Positions 22,301 to 32,620 of a DNA stretch of 64,000 nt are shown here, one piece after another. Each line of letters begins with the position of its first letter. The stretch's first letter is position 1. Source of the DNA: Myrica gale. Its lineage: Eukaryota; Streptophyta; Magnoliopsida; Fagales; Myricaceae. The stretch lies in the NCBI GenBank assembly GCA_963930655.1, contig OZ005613.1, positions 13,896,501-13,960,500 on the forward strand, written 5' to 3'. The position numbers were made by a program, and so were the translations under genes. The notes beneath the pieces are model-generated. The model was not told where the DNA came from. It worked only from the letters and a program-made list of their open reading frames with translations, and ran no database searches.

Positions 22301-25300
22301 CTGGGTCTTTGTCTACTTTGGGGGGTTCTATGTTGCATGCTCTTTTTCTGTGGGCTATTTCGGTTTTGGGTTATCCTTTTGTGGGTTTTCTGGATTTTCT
22401 TAGTTTCTTAGCTTGTATGCTTTAGTTTTTGTCAGTATAGTCTCTTGTACTGTCACTTTTCTTTTCCTCTAATAAGATTGGCTTACTTATCAAAAAAAAA
22501 ATTCCTGTGTCCGGAGAGATTTGTTTGATTGATCCAAGCTATGTTAGTTATAATTATCCTCAATAGTCAGCCTATACATGTAGAAAGGTTTTTGGTGCAC
22601 CCAGTATATGATGTTGGGCTAAATCTTTCATTCATTGACTTCCTTCCTGTATCTGCATCATGTGCTGCGTGTGTAACTTAGGATGGAGTGTGCAACTTTC
22701 TTTGCCTCTTTCTTCATCTTGACTCTTTAAATTTATTTTAACTGTTGAAAGTCTGGATTGTGTTTTTGTTCTGACTGATGTCTTTTACTGCATCAGGAAT
22801 GAAAAGAATCAACTACTCCTCGGTATCCGGCGAGCTAATCGACCCCAAACTGTGATGCCTTCATCAGTTTTATCTAGTGATAGCATGCACTTGGGTCTTC
22901 TTGCTGCTGCAGCTCATGCAGCTGCAACAAACAGCCGTTTCACCATTTTCTATAACCCTAGGTAGAATTCTTCATTGCTTTTTTTTTCAAGATTTTAAGT
23001 GTCAGGTTCCTGTAAATTCACAGCCGCTTTCATTCAGGGCTAGCCCATCAGAATTCGTCATACCGTTGGTGAAATACGTGAAAGCCGTCTATCATACTCG
23101 TGTGTCTGTTGGCATGCGCTTTAGGATGCTGTTTGAAACGGAAGAATCAAGTGTCCGTCGGTAGGTCTCGAACCAGTTCTTTTTAGTCATGTCTGAGCCT
23201 TTATGTTTTCTATTCTCCTGTTTTGATGTATCACTGTTATGCGGGCTGGACATTATTGTTTGAAATAGAATATTGTAAAGGAAAATTGACGGGAAGTTTG
23301 CTGTACATTCAAGACCGTCATTATCTGCTGAGCAAGGCTGAAAATGATTAGTGAATAATAACAGACTAGGCCAATATTAGGTCCTGGAATCCACGAAATA
23401 GTAGGGAAGAATGGGATTAATATTCATTTGGTATTTCAGTCTAGGTTGCAATCTTCTTAGGAAAATTGTGGTTCAATTCCATAGAAATGGAATTTATGAT
23501 TACACTTCTGATTGAGTTCCCATGTAAAGCCTCTATGACCTATAAATTTCTCTTTTCTCTTATTTTGTGTATTCTTTTCTTGTGATGATGAATTTGTTTC
23601 TGAAAGCTGTTGACTTGTAAATGTGAAAATAAAGACTGACCATGTTATACTATCCAGGTACATGGGCACAATAACTGGCATAAGTGACTTAGATCCTGTT
23701 CGGTGGTCAAATTCACATTGGCGCTCTGTGAAGGTTTGTTGAGAGCAAAGTATTTTTCTCTTATTATTGGCAAGAAACTAGATAGAATCTTGCCCTTTCT
23801 AGGTTAAGTTTGTGACAGATTATCCATACTTTAGGAAAATTTCAAATTGAGAATGTGTCTTCTTGATTAATGCAGGTTGGCTGGGATGAATCCACAGCAG
23901 GGGAGAGACAGCCAAGAGTATCCCTTTGGGAAATTGAACCATTGACAACATTCCCAATGTATCCATCCCCATTTCCTCTTAGGCTTAAACGACCTTGGCA
24001 ACCAGGACTTCCATCTTTCCATGGTATGGTTGTCTACTCCTATCTTGGGTTTTACATGGTTGATAAATATGTGCAGACATCCTATAATAGTTACAAGTTT
24101 ATGTTCTCTTTCTCTATCCCCCCCAGGGGGTTCAAAACAACTAAACGAAAACGAGAAGACGCTGGCATTCCACTAACCTTGTAACCTTCATTTGTCTTTT
24201 CTGATTTCTGATTTCTTGTTGTGCCCCCAGGCATCAAGGATGATGATCTGGGAATTAATTCTCCTCTTATGTGGCTTCGAGGAGATAATGGAGATAGTGG
24301 AATCCAACCCTTGAACTTTCAGGGAATTGGGGTCACACCATGGATGCAACCAAGGCTTGATGCTTCCATGCTTGGTTTGCATACTGACATGTACCAGGCT
24401 ATGGCTGCCGCTGCGCTTCAGGAGATGAGAGTTGTAGATCCTTCTAAACCACCATCTACATCCCTTCTGCAATTCCAGCAACAACATAATCTCCAAAGTA
24501 GGTCTGCTGCTTTGATGCAGCCCCAGATGGTGCAGCAGTCTCAGTCTCAGCAGGTGTTTCACCAAGGTGTCCAAAAAAACCAGCCTCAATCTCACCCTCA
24601 GGGTCAAACTCAGTCACAGCTTCTCCAGCAACAGTTGCAGCATCAGCACTCATTCAATAATCAGCAGCAGCAGCATCAACACCACCAACAGCAGCAGCAT
24701 CAACATCACCAACAACAGCAGCATCAACACCACCACCAACAGCAGCAGCAACTGGTTGGCCATCAACAGATTCCAAGTGCCATCCCTACAATATCTCAAT
24801 TTGCTTCAACCTCTCAATCCCAGTCCCCGTCCTTGCAAGCTATATCTTCACTATGCCAACAGCCGAGTTTGAATGGGAACCCTATTACCAGTCCTGTTGT
24901 GTCTCCTCTGCAGAGCCTTTTAAGTTCATTTCCCCAGGATGAATCATCCCACCTGCTCAATCTTTCAAGAACTAATCCCTTGATCACGTCTGCTGGCTGG
25001 CCATCAAAGCGAGCAGCAGTCGAACCTCTTCTTTCTGGAGCTTCTCAGTGTGGTCTGCCCCAGGCGGAGAAGTTGGGACTTCCTCAGACGAACATCTCTT
25101 CGACTACTATTTCATTGCCTCCCTTTCCTGGTAGGGAGTGCTCAATAGACCAAGGAGGCACTGACCCTCAGAGCCATCTTCTGTTTGGCGTTAATATAGA
25201 GCCGTCATCTCTTCTAATGCAGAATGGAATGTCACCCCTGAGAGGAGTTGGCAGCGATAGTGACTCCACAACCATTACCTTCCCGTCTTCCAATTTTATG

Positions 25301-26325
25301 AGCACCACGGGCACTGATTTCTCACTTAATCCAGTGATGACACCTTCCAGTTGCATTGATGAATCTCGTTTCCTGCAGTCTCCAGAAAATGTGGGCCAAG
25401 TAAATCCACCAACCAGAACGTTTGTTAAGGTGGGCTGTCTTTTAGAGTTTATGTGTTTGGGCTTTTTAATCATATTCTGTTTGCAAGAGTTGTGATCCAT
25501 TTTAGCACTCGAGCATTTCCTATTCTGCCTGATTTGGATCTTTCTTTGTTGACAGGTTTACAAGTCAGGGTCCTTTGGCAGATCATTGGATATCACCAAA
25601 TTCAGTAGCTACCATGAGTTGCGTGGTGAGCTAGCTCGTATGTTTGGCCTTGAAGGCGAGTTGGAGGATCCTCTGAGATCAGGCTGGCAGCTTGTATTCG
25701 TCGACCGGGAGAATGATGTTCTTCTCCTCGGCGATGACCCCTGGCCGTGAGTTTCAAACTTTTGTGTTGCTTTTTTCTATAATGAATGAAATTGCCCTAT
25801 AAATCTAGTAAGTCTTGAAATGTGAACTTGGGGCTTGTAGGCAATGACTTGCATCTGATTCGATTGACACATTTGAGCCATTTGATATCAAAACTTTTCT
25901 GGCATGTTTCATGTTGAAATTTGAGGAAAACGAATCAAAACACAAACTGACTTTGAGCAAATGAGATGGTCAAAGATCATCCTCCATGTGTATGATGCTG
26001 TAATTGGCAGTCATGGAGGTTTATGTTCTTAGCCAAAAATATCTTCTTTGATATGAAATTCTAATGACTTCCCTTCCCAATCATTGCAGCCTGCTAATTC
26101 AATGCTTTTTATTCCAGGGAGTTTGTAAACAGTGTGTGGTGTATCAAAATCCTGTCGCCGCAAGAAGTGCAGCAAATGGGTAAGCGAGGCTTAGAGCTTC
26201 TGAACTCAGTGCCCATTCAGAGGGTGTCTAGCAACAGCTGTGATGATTACGCAAACAAGCAGGATTCCAGAAATTTGAGCTCTGGGATAACATCCGTGGG
26301 GTCTCTTGAGTACGGAACTATTTGA
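19336..26325 (+). CDS. ARF6: Auxin response factor 6-like transcription factor (14 coding exons, 917 aa)
   Basis: This is a nuclear activator ARF that binds AuxRE promoter elements and releases auxin-responsive transcription when Aux/IAA repressors are degraded. Coding exons, all GT-AG: 19336-19378, 19989-20101, 20930-21028, 21115-21171, 21253-21408, 21507-21591, 22107-22197, 22797-22961, 23038-23160, 23658-23733, 23876-24023, 24231-25429, 25556-25746, 26118-26325. The spliced frame is uninterrupted over 917 codons. The N-terminus [11 protein letters not shown] is typical of ARF6. A dimerisation part comes first; the B3 DNA-binding domain is at about residues 127-228 ([30 protein letters not shown] to LLLGIRRA) and the Auxin_resp domain at about 253-336. 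The Q-rich activating middle region (386-785) is encoded by one 1.2-kb exon. A C-terminal PB1 domain (about 786-875) has the basic lysine (VYKSG) and the acidic [12 protein letters not shown] motif. Arabidopsis ARF6 is of similar length. Alternative: a close ARF6/ARF8 paralogue; the N-terminus and Q-rich region favour ARF6. Confidence 0.95.
22279..22517 (+). mobile_element. 5'-truncated LINE/retroposon in ARF6 intron 7, perfect 17-bp target duplication
   Basis: ATTCCTGTGTCCGGAGA is exactly repeated at 22279-22295 and 22501-22517. The 205-bp insert (22296-22500) ends GGCTTACTTATC followed by a run of nine A. The T-rich insert with its CTTATC-poly(A) terminus resembles the 3' end of plant L1-type LINEs. 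It lies inside the intron between exons 7 and 8 and leaves the splice sites untouched. A SINE origin is possible. Confidence 0.85.
24662..24751 (+). repeat. In-frame 24-bp His/Gln minisatellite in the ARF6 activation region
   Basis: A codon-phase unit encoding QQQHQHHQ is repeated three times with slight variation, with extra CAG/CAA codons at each end. Expansion or contraction by whole units keeps the frame. It sits in the glutamine-rich activating region of the ARF6-like protein. Mixed CAG/CAA and CAT/CAC codons indicate some age, which would slow but not stop slippage. Confidence 0.85.
25675..25695 (+). promoter_or_regulatory. miR167 target site in ARF6 coding exon 13
   Basis: The 21-base site begins GAGATCAGGCTGGC and continues AGCTTGT. 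It pairs with the miR167 sequence I recall, with about four mismatches, mostly at the ends; the central cleavage region around GGCTGGCAGC is intact. It encodes RSGWQLV within the PB1 region, the position known for ARF6/ARF8 in other plants. It implies post-transcriptional control of this gene by miR167. Confidence 0.9.
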
Positions 26326-29300
26326 CCAGTTCTGAACCATTTTCTCTGCCTTCTGTAGTATTGGCATCTTTTCCAGCCTTATAAGGTTGGGAAGGGGTGC
26401 TTAATTCAAGCTTCTTACTTATAAGCTATACTGTAAGTAAACTATGTATTTCCACGTTATTTTAAGCTTTTGAAATACATGCTATACATATATATTAGGA
26501 GATTAAGTATTTTGTTTCCGTAGACTTGCAGGCAATTTCATATATTATGCTGCAATTGTTCCTAACATGAGGTTTATGTTGTTGAATTCCACTTTGACAT
26601 TTCCTTGTTTTTTTTTTTTTAAAAATGTGATAAGCACCTTTTCTTGTGTATTGATGATAACACTCTGCACATGTGGAGATAGACCTGGACTCCAATGCCT
26701 TGCGACGTGTCTCTACCATAGGTGTAGAAAACAAGGTCTTTTTTTGTTTTGTTTCCATTTATATTGAAGCAGCATTGCGTTAATAGGTTCTCAAGTTTGA
26801 GAAAACAAATCTAAGCTGCCCCATCCTTGCTTTGCGTATGATTAGTTTTGCGTCGCCCCAACATAAGCCACTTCTTTTTTTAATCCAATTTTTACTTCTA
26901 CTCTTGCGGGTGCCCTGCCTACTTACCTGTTTGTATGTCCATTTAGGTCTGCTAAATTTTTCTTAATCTGTCTATTATGTAACCTGTAGACCCAGTATCG
27001 TAATTATCTGGAAGGTTCAAATTCCGTGCATAATATTTCTGTAAATTGTCCACCAGCACTAGTCCAGATCGTTAATTCTCTGCCTGATATTTTGCAAGGG
27101 GATAGTGATATTTTGAGAATCACAATAGGAGGACAGAGAAGAGGAATCTATTATTGAGAATCTCCCAATCAACGCTATAGGAACCCTTTACCTATTCTTA
27201 GAGAGGGAAAAATGTTTGCTTTCCCCCCACCCTTTTACTGTCTCTCTTGGTTCTTAGTTCATGCAGTAAGCGTGCAATAATTGTCAATCTAAACGGGAAT
27301 GGCTCTTTGACTTGGATAAAGGGTCGTTGCCCCTATGAAGTAGCCGTGGTCCTCACGCGAACAAATCATACCACTTGGAGAAGTTGAGACTAGTGACAAT
27401 GCCACCGTTCGATTAGAGGAAGCCCTTGATTCAGGAGATTATACGAGCTCGAGATAGGAAAGATATTGAATATGCTTTGCTTGATAGACCCAATAGACAT
27501 ATTGAACTTCAAATCACAAGTACGTCTAGAGAAAAGAAGTGTGGCCCTTATTTTTTCACTAAAGGGTAGATATGGATTATGATGGAACCGCTGAGGGCAC
27601 GTTGCAATGTCGGCAACCGCTGAGGCAACGTGTAAACTTTGCCATATAGCTCATCCTTCTCCATAGGATATTTACATTGCATATTGCGTGTATTTCTGGT
27701 CTTGTTCCCGTGGGTAATTTTCAATCAGTTTGGAGGAGAATTGGAGAAAAGGTGGGAAATTTTAGTTGCGATTCCCTTTTGGATGTGGGACTAACTGGGC
27801 ACTGTGTTTGAAGGTGAAATTTGTTGTGGGGCTGTGGCTTGTGAAGCAATAGGACACAGCTTTTTGATGGGTGGAATGGTGACAAGGTAGGGCAGGGCAC
27901 TATCAACAATAATGGTATCAATCAAAGGTATGGTTGGCATTCCAACAACCCCAGAACCCACCTTTTTTTTTTTTTTTGTGGTGGGGACGTCTTCTTGAAC
28001 TTACGTTTTGGATGCGACTTCCCTAAATATCTAAGACGACTGTTCCATGCTCTATCGAGTACAGCATGTTCAAAAGAGCCACACAAAAAGAATAAAAAAA
28101 GCTCTTTCTCGGTTACCATGTGCGAGATGCGGTTCACCATGTGGTTGTTTTAGCAGATGGAAGTGCTTAATCGACGTTGATTTAGGAGAGCATTGGGGTG
28201 TGGAATTTGAACTTGGGAAAAACAAAATTCGGGTTTGGGTTGAATATTAAAGCACGCCAGTCCCAATGAGTTTTGATGCTCAAATCTGAATCTCTCTTGC
28301 TTAGAGAATGGTGATGGTTAAAGGCATTTCCTTGGGGGTTGTAGATTATGGGGCTGGCGCATTGGGATGACAGAATACGAGACCGGTTTCAAATTAGGGT
28401 GCCAAGTTTTAAAACAATTCCAATTGCAGTGCACATCCACGCACAAATGGGTTAATAAAATGTTCACATGCTGTGAAACTGCGTGACTGAATAGAAAAAT
28501 GGGAAGTGCGTAGAAGGAAAAAGAATGGGAAAATGGGAAGTGGGTTGGGTGTATAAAATATATGCATTGATATGCAATAACATATTACATTATGTTGATC
28601 ATGTAACACGCATAACATCGAGGGTTTGAAAAATGCCACTTTGAATATATATCGGCCAATATCTGCATGTTGATGGATATTATGCAGATAAAAAAGAGGA
28701 TAGGTAATTGTTTTCCGTGGTGCTTTAGTTAAGTGACATCGAAAACCCAGAGTTGAGCTGGGCTGGAGACCATAAAAGCTTCTTACCCTTTGTACCTCGT
28801 ACTATCAATTTCATTAAATTTCTCTCCATCCATACGAAACCGTTTACACTTTGCACCCACAATTGTTAATTTGAATAGAAATTGCTATTTTGGTTAAGTA
28901 AAATGATGAATTTATCCCATACAAAATATAATTATAAAAAATTGTGAGGGTAAATCGTCATTTCACTGAGGGTTGGGATGCAAAAGTGTAAGAACTGCAA
29001 TAGGCAAAGGGACGCAAATTGTATTTTACCCCTTCTTTGATTGTTTTTCCATGTTTTTTTGTTGGCAAAACATAGAGGCTAGTAGTGGTTTAAGGATGGG
29101 GATTTTTTTCCTTCAGTATTGGAGACAAGGGAGAGGGAGAGAGTTCGTGGGAATGCCTTCAATGTTAGAGATGATTAATAGTGCTAGGTGTAAGGCTATG
29201 GGCGCAGCAACACTAGGATGCATCCCAATAGTCTCCAAAGATGGTGTTGTCTTCTGTAACAACCGAGTATTGCTAGAAGTGGAGGAAATTTGAGTTTCTT

Positions 29301-29920
29301 AGTAGATCTAGTGGACCCAATTGCCAGAATTCAAACATTTCTAGGACAGCAAAGATGAAGTTCTAATATGCTTAATTGCCAAAGCAGCCAGACTGACGAG
29401 CTCAAATTTATTTGAAAAAAATGACCTTTCACTCTGACCACAATGATTTTAAGGCTTAAAGCCTTACCACAATACCACAAGTTATTTAAACAATGCCTTA
29501 CTTGTATAGATTAAAATTTAAGTATAAATGGCCATCTACTAAGCTTTTAGAGTATTTTGAAAGAATAGTGACAAGTAGAAGAAGTATAGACTAAAAAGTA
29601 ACAATATTTTGTTCCCCTAAATATTCATGGAAATCATATCTTCAGTGTGAACCGGACTTTGTCAATCCTAAAAGGAAAGGAAAAGATCCCTTATTTCTAT
29701 TTTTTCTTGCCACTGCAAATCTCAAGATGAGACATTATGAGATGGGAGTCTAGCAGAACCATTTCTTATATGCGGGTGTTAATCATTATATTGTGAAACG
29801 GAGTGATACAAAGTTTAAACTTCTTTTTTTTCTTAGAAATTTCCATTTGTCACCTTCTCAACGAGGGGGTCAACGACATTTAGGGATCCAAAGTACCAAG
29901 TTCATCACATGTCATGTTAA
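26326..29920. other. ARF6 3'UTR followed by intergenic DNA
   Basis: The first 300-450 bases after the ARF6 stop are T-rich and plausibly the 3'UTR; no single poly(A) signal stands out. From about 26800 to 29900 I recognise no exon. The frames at 28047-28250, 28409-28639 and 28973-29293 show no known domain or consistent splice context. No repeat with defined ends was found. Confidence 0.5.
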
Positions 29921-30081
29921 GCCAAAAAAAACTTTAATATGACCTACAATATCTGGTGATTAGGCAAGGCCTATTAAATCCACAGGACCCATAATACCAA
30001 CAATAACAGAAAAATAAGACAACCAACAGAAGCACAATCGACATAAACCACTACACAGATAAAACTAGTTCAAACACGTAA

Positions 30082-30560
30082 TTAAAGTTAGGGAAAAATA
30101 TACTTTTCATCCACAAACTATCAGGTTTGTGACACATTGCACTATAAACTGCCAGTTTTGACACATTGCACCCTCCAACTGCTAATGTTAGATATTTTCC
30201 ACCCTAAACTACTCACTTTGACACATTGCATTCTTCTCTTTTTTCCCATCAAATTATCATTTTTCACTCCAAATAAATATAAAAAATTAATTCAAATCAT
30301 CTCTCTTCACTTTTTCACCAACTCCAACACCCCAAAATTGTTACAATCAAATATCACCTTAATGAATTGAGAATAATATATCTTCAATATATTCAAAGTG
30401 GGTCAAGGGCATTATCGTCATTTTAGTAAAAAAAATTGATAGAGAGTGCAAAGTGTCTAAGCTTGGTAGTTAGAGGGTGCAATGTCTATAGTAGTTTAGG
30501 GTGCAAAGTATAAAATCTATGGTATTTTGTGGATGGAAAATATATTTTTCCTTAAAGTTA
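30082..30560. mobile_element. Mutator-like MITE with perfect 9-bp target duplication
   Basis: The element spans 30091-30551 (461 bp) and is flanked by TTAAAGTTA at 30082-30090 and 30552-30560. The terminal inverted repeats exceed 25 bp: left GGGAAAAATATACTTTTCAT, right (other strand) GGAAAAATATATTTTCCATC, both followed by CCACAAA. A 9-bp duplication with long ends indicates a Mutator-like origin. The interior has the phrase TGACACATTGCA several times. The sister array units (near 31822 and 33558) preserve the equivalent empty site AATTAAAGCTAAAAGCA. Confidence 0.9.
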
Positions 30561-32174
30561 AAAGCAGAATACCCCTATTTTATTTAGTCGACATTAGAAG
30601 TCTAAAACTTAAAGTATGCATTCATCATGAAAGCTTCTCACCTACTCACAACTTTGGCACCTCAACCTGAAAATTCAAACGATATCTCATTTTCAAGTTT
30701 TATGTCAAGGATATCAAACTCCACCCACCCTAATCCTCTAATATAATATTTATTACCAATGTGAAAATGCACGAAGTTGGACTGCAATGTTTGGTAAAGA
30801 ATGAAAAATTTGCTTCAGACACTCTATATTCATCGTCCCCCCGTATATAAATCTTATGAGTCTTTTATGTCACTACGAGACAATTCCTTCCATAACTACA
30901 GGTCTTCAAGTCCAAACTGTTAATGGTCAATCATCTGCTGATGTGGCATCCGCCTCAACTACCTCATTGTTGAATCAACACACCTCATTTGATTTGTCAA
31001 AAGTATACGTATGATTCATACCGTAAATCCAAAAATAAGACTCTCTGGTTGTTAGCATCTCAATACTATATAATCATATTCCTTCTGTACGCATGAAATA
31101 TCAATGAAAATGAAATATATTTTATGAAAGTTTGTTGTGGTATCAAAGCTTACTGACTAATCTTCATATGGCTGCTGGAGAAAAATTCGTGAGTAATCAA
31201 AGACTCACCTTCTCTTCCCAACCCTCAACAGCCACCATTAATACTATTACATCTCTTTCGAAACTTGTTACTATAAAGCTCACTCATGTAATTATTTGAT
31301 CCCTTGTGACCTCTGTCACCACGCGGCTTGATCCTTCTTCTTTCAAGGAGTTATTCAGGCATTTATTTACTGTGTGAGAGAGGATAAGCTTTCCATATGG
31401 ATAGGATGTATGCCCACCTTCTACTTGTTTTAACAGAACTTTGAGGAATAATATTGTCTTCGGACCAAAGGACCAGGTTGATCGAAAATCGAAATGTAAA
31501 TGTGCAAGGAGTTGATCATCGAAGCAAAGACAATAACGATGAAGGAATTTGATCGCAAATGTAACTAATAACCATTGTTCATAATCAATTCATTAGAGAC
31601 GCCATCTTTTACCTAACTAGTGAAAGTATATATTGTTTTCTTTATCTGTTAAGCCTCATAATTTTAATATGAACAAAAATATTCAAGCTGGTTATTAGGC
31701 AATGCCTATTCAGTCCAAAGGACTGAAAATACAATCAATAACATAGAGACAAGATAGCCAACAAAAGCATAATAGACATAAATCACTACACAAATCAAAC
31801 AAGTTCAAACACGTAATTAAAGCTAAAAGCAGAATACCCCTATTTTATTTAGTCGACATTAGAAGCTTAAAACTTAAAGTATGCCTTTATCATGAAGTCT
31901 ATCACCTACACACAAATTTGACACATCAACTCGAAAATTCGAACATCATCTCATTTTTCCAGTTTCATATTAAGGCTAGCAAACTCCACCCGCTCCGATC
32001 TTCTGATACAATATTTATTACCTCTATTAAATTGCATGGGCTTGGACCGCATTGTTTGGTCAAAAAATGAAAAATTCATTTCAGGCACTCTATGTTTATC
32101 GCCCCTCCATATATAAATCTCATGGGAGTCTACTATGTCACTACGTGACAGTTTCTTGCACAACATGTCTTCAG

Positions 32175-32620
32175 TCCCTTACTCGTCCTTTGAAAGCCAG
32201 AACATTTGCATAAAGGATGTCTCATGCAGGCTTCTCCGCTGATGTCAAAAAATGATCATCTAGCCTCTTTTAGGAATTCATTGAATTGTTTTCTCTAAAG
32301 GTAGAGAATTGAATATTGAAAAGATTAGTTGACACATTAAAAAGATGAACGCCTAATTTCAATACAAAAGAGGTCTATCAGTGCACATCAGTTGAACACG
32401 TGATTGAAGAGTGGGTAAGTGGGTTAGGTGCACCTCTCGCCCAGTGGGAAGTAAAATAAGAAGCAAGTCTTGAGGGAGTAAAGAGCCAACTGTTAGATGG
32501 CTCTGCACCATGTGCGATAGATTGTCCTTCCTTTATAGATTGAACTACCGTAACTCCACTCATCCAACAAAGTAAATTTCATACTCAAAGTTGAGTTACT
32601 GTACAAACTAAATATCTATA
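32175..32620 (+). repeat. 450-bp module present in array unit 2 (and unit 3 at 33915-34375)
   Basis: Units 2 and 3 share about 450 bp between TTTCTTSCACAA and the AACGCTCA landmark. Units 1 and 4 pass directly from TTCCTTCCATAA to the same landmark. The module begins near CAGTCCCTTACTCGTCCTTT and carries TGAGGGAGTAAAG in both copies. It is either an insertion shared by units 2 and 3 or a loss from units 1 and 4. It shows no inverted ends that I could see. Confidence 0.65.

Noticed and set aside
23870-24184. Plus-strand open frame running through ARF6 exon 11 into intron 11, with CCCCCCAGG at about 24120-24128 as a possible alternative acceptor
   Set aside because: Using it would break the conserved HGIKDDDL junction; the acceptor at 24229-24230 restores the known ARF6 sequence.
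24188-24653. Antisense frames opposite ARF6 exon 12
   Set aside because: They mirror the CAG/CAA-rich coding strand and carry no independent signal.
27300-27640. GC-richer stretch with repeated CCGCTGAGG words, considered as a captured exon
   Set aside because: No frame gives a recognisable peptide over a useful length.
28973-29293. 106-codon plus-strand frame
   Set aside because: No domain, no matching exon nearby and low-complexity flanks; chance frame most likely.
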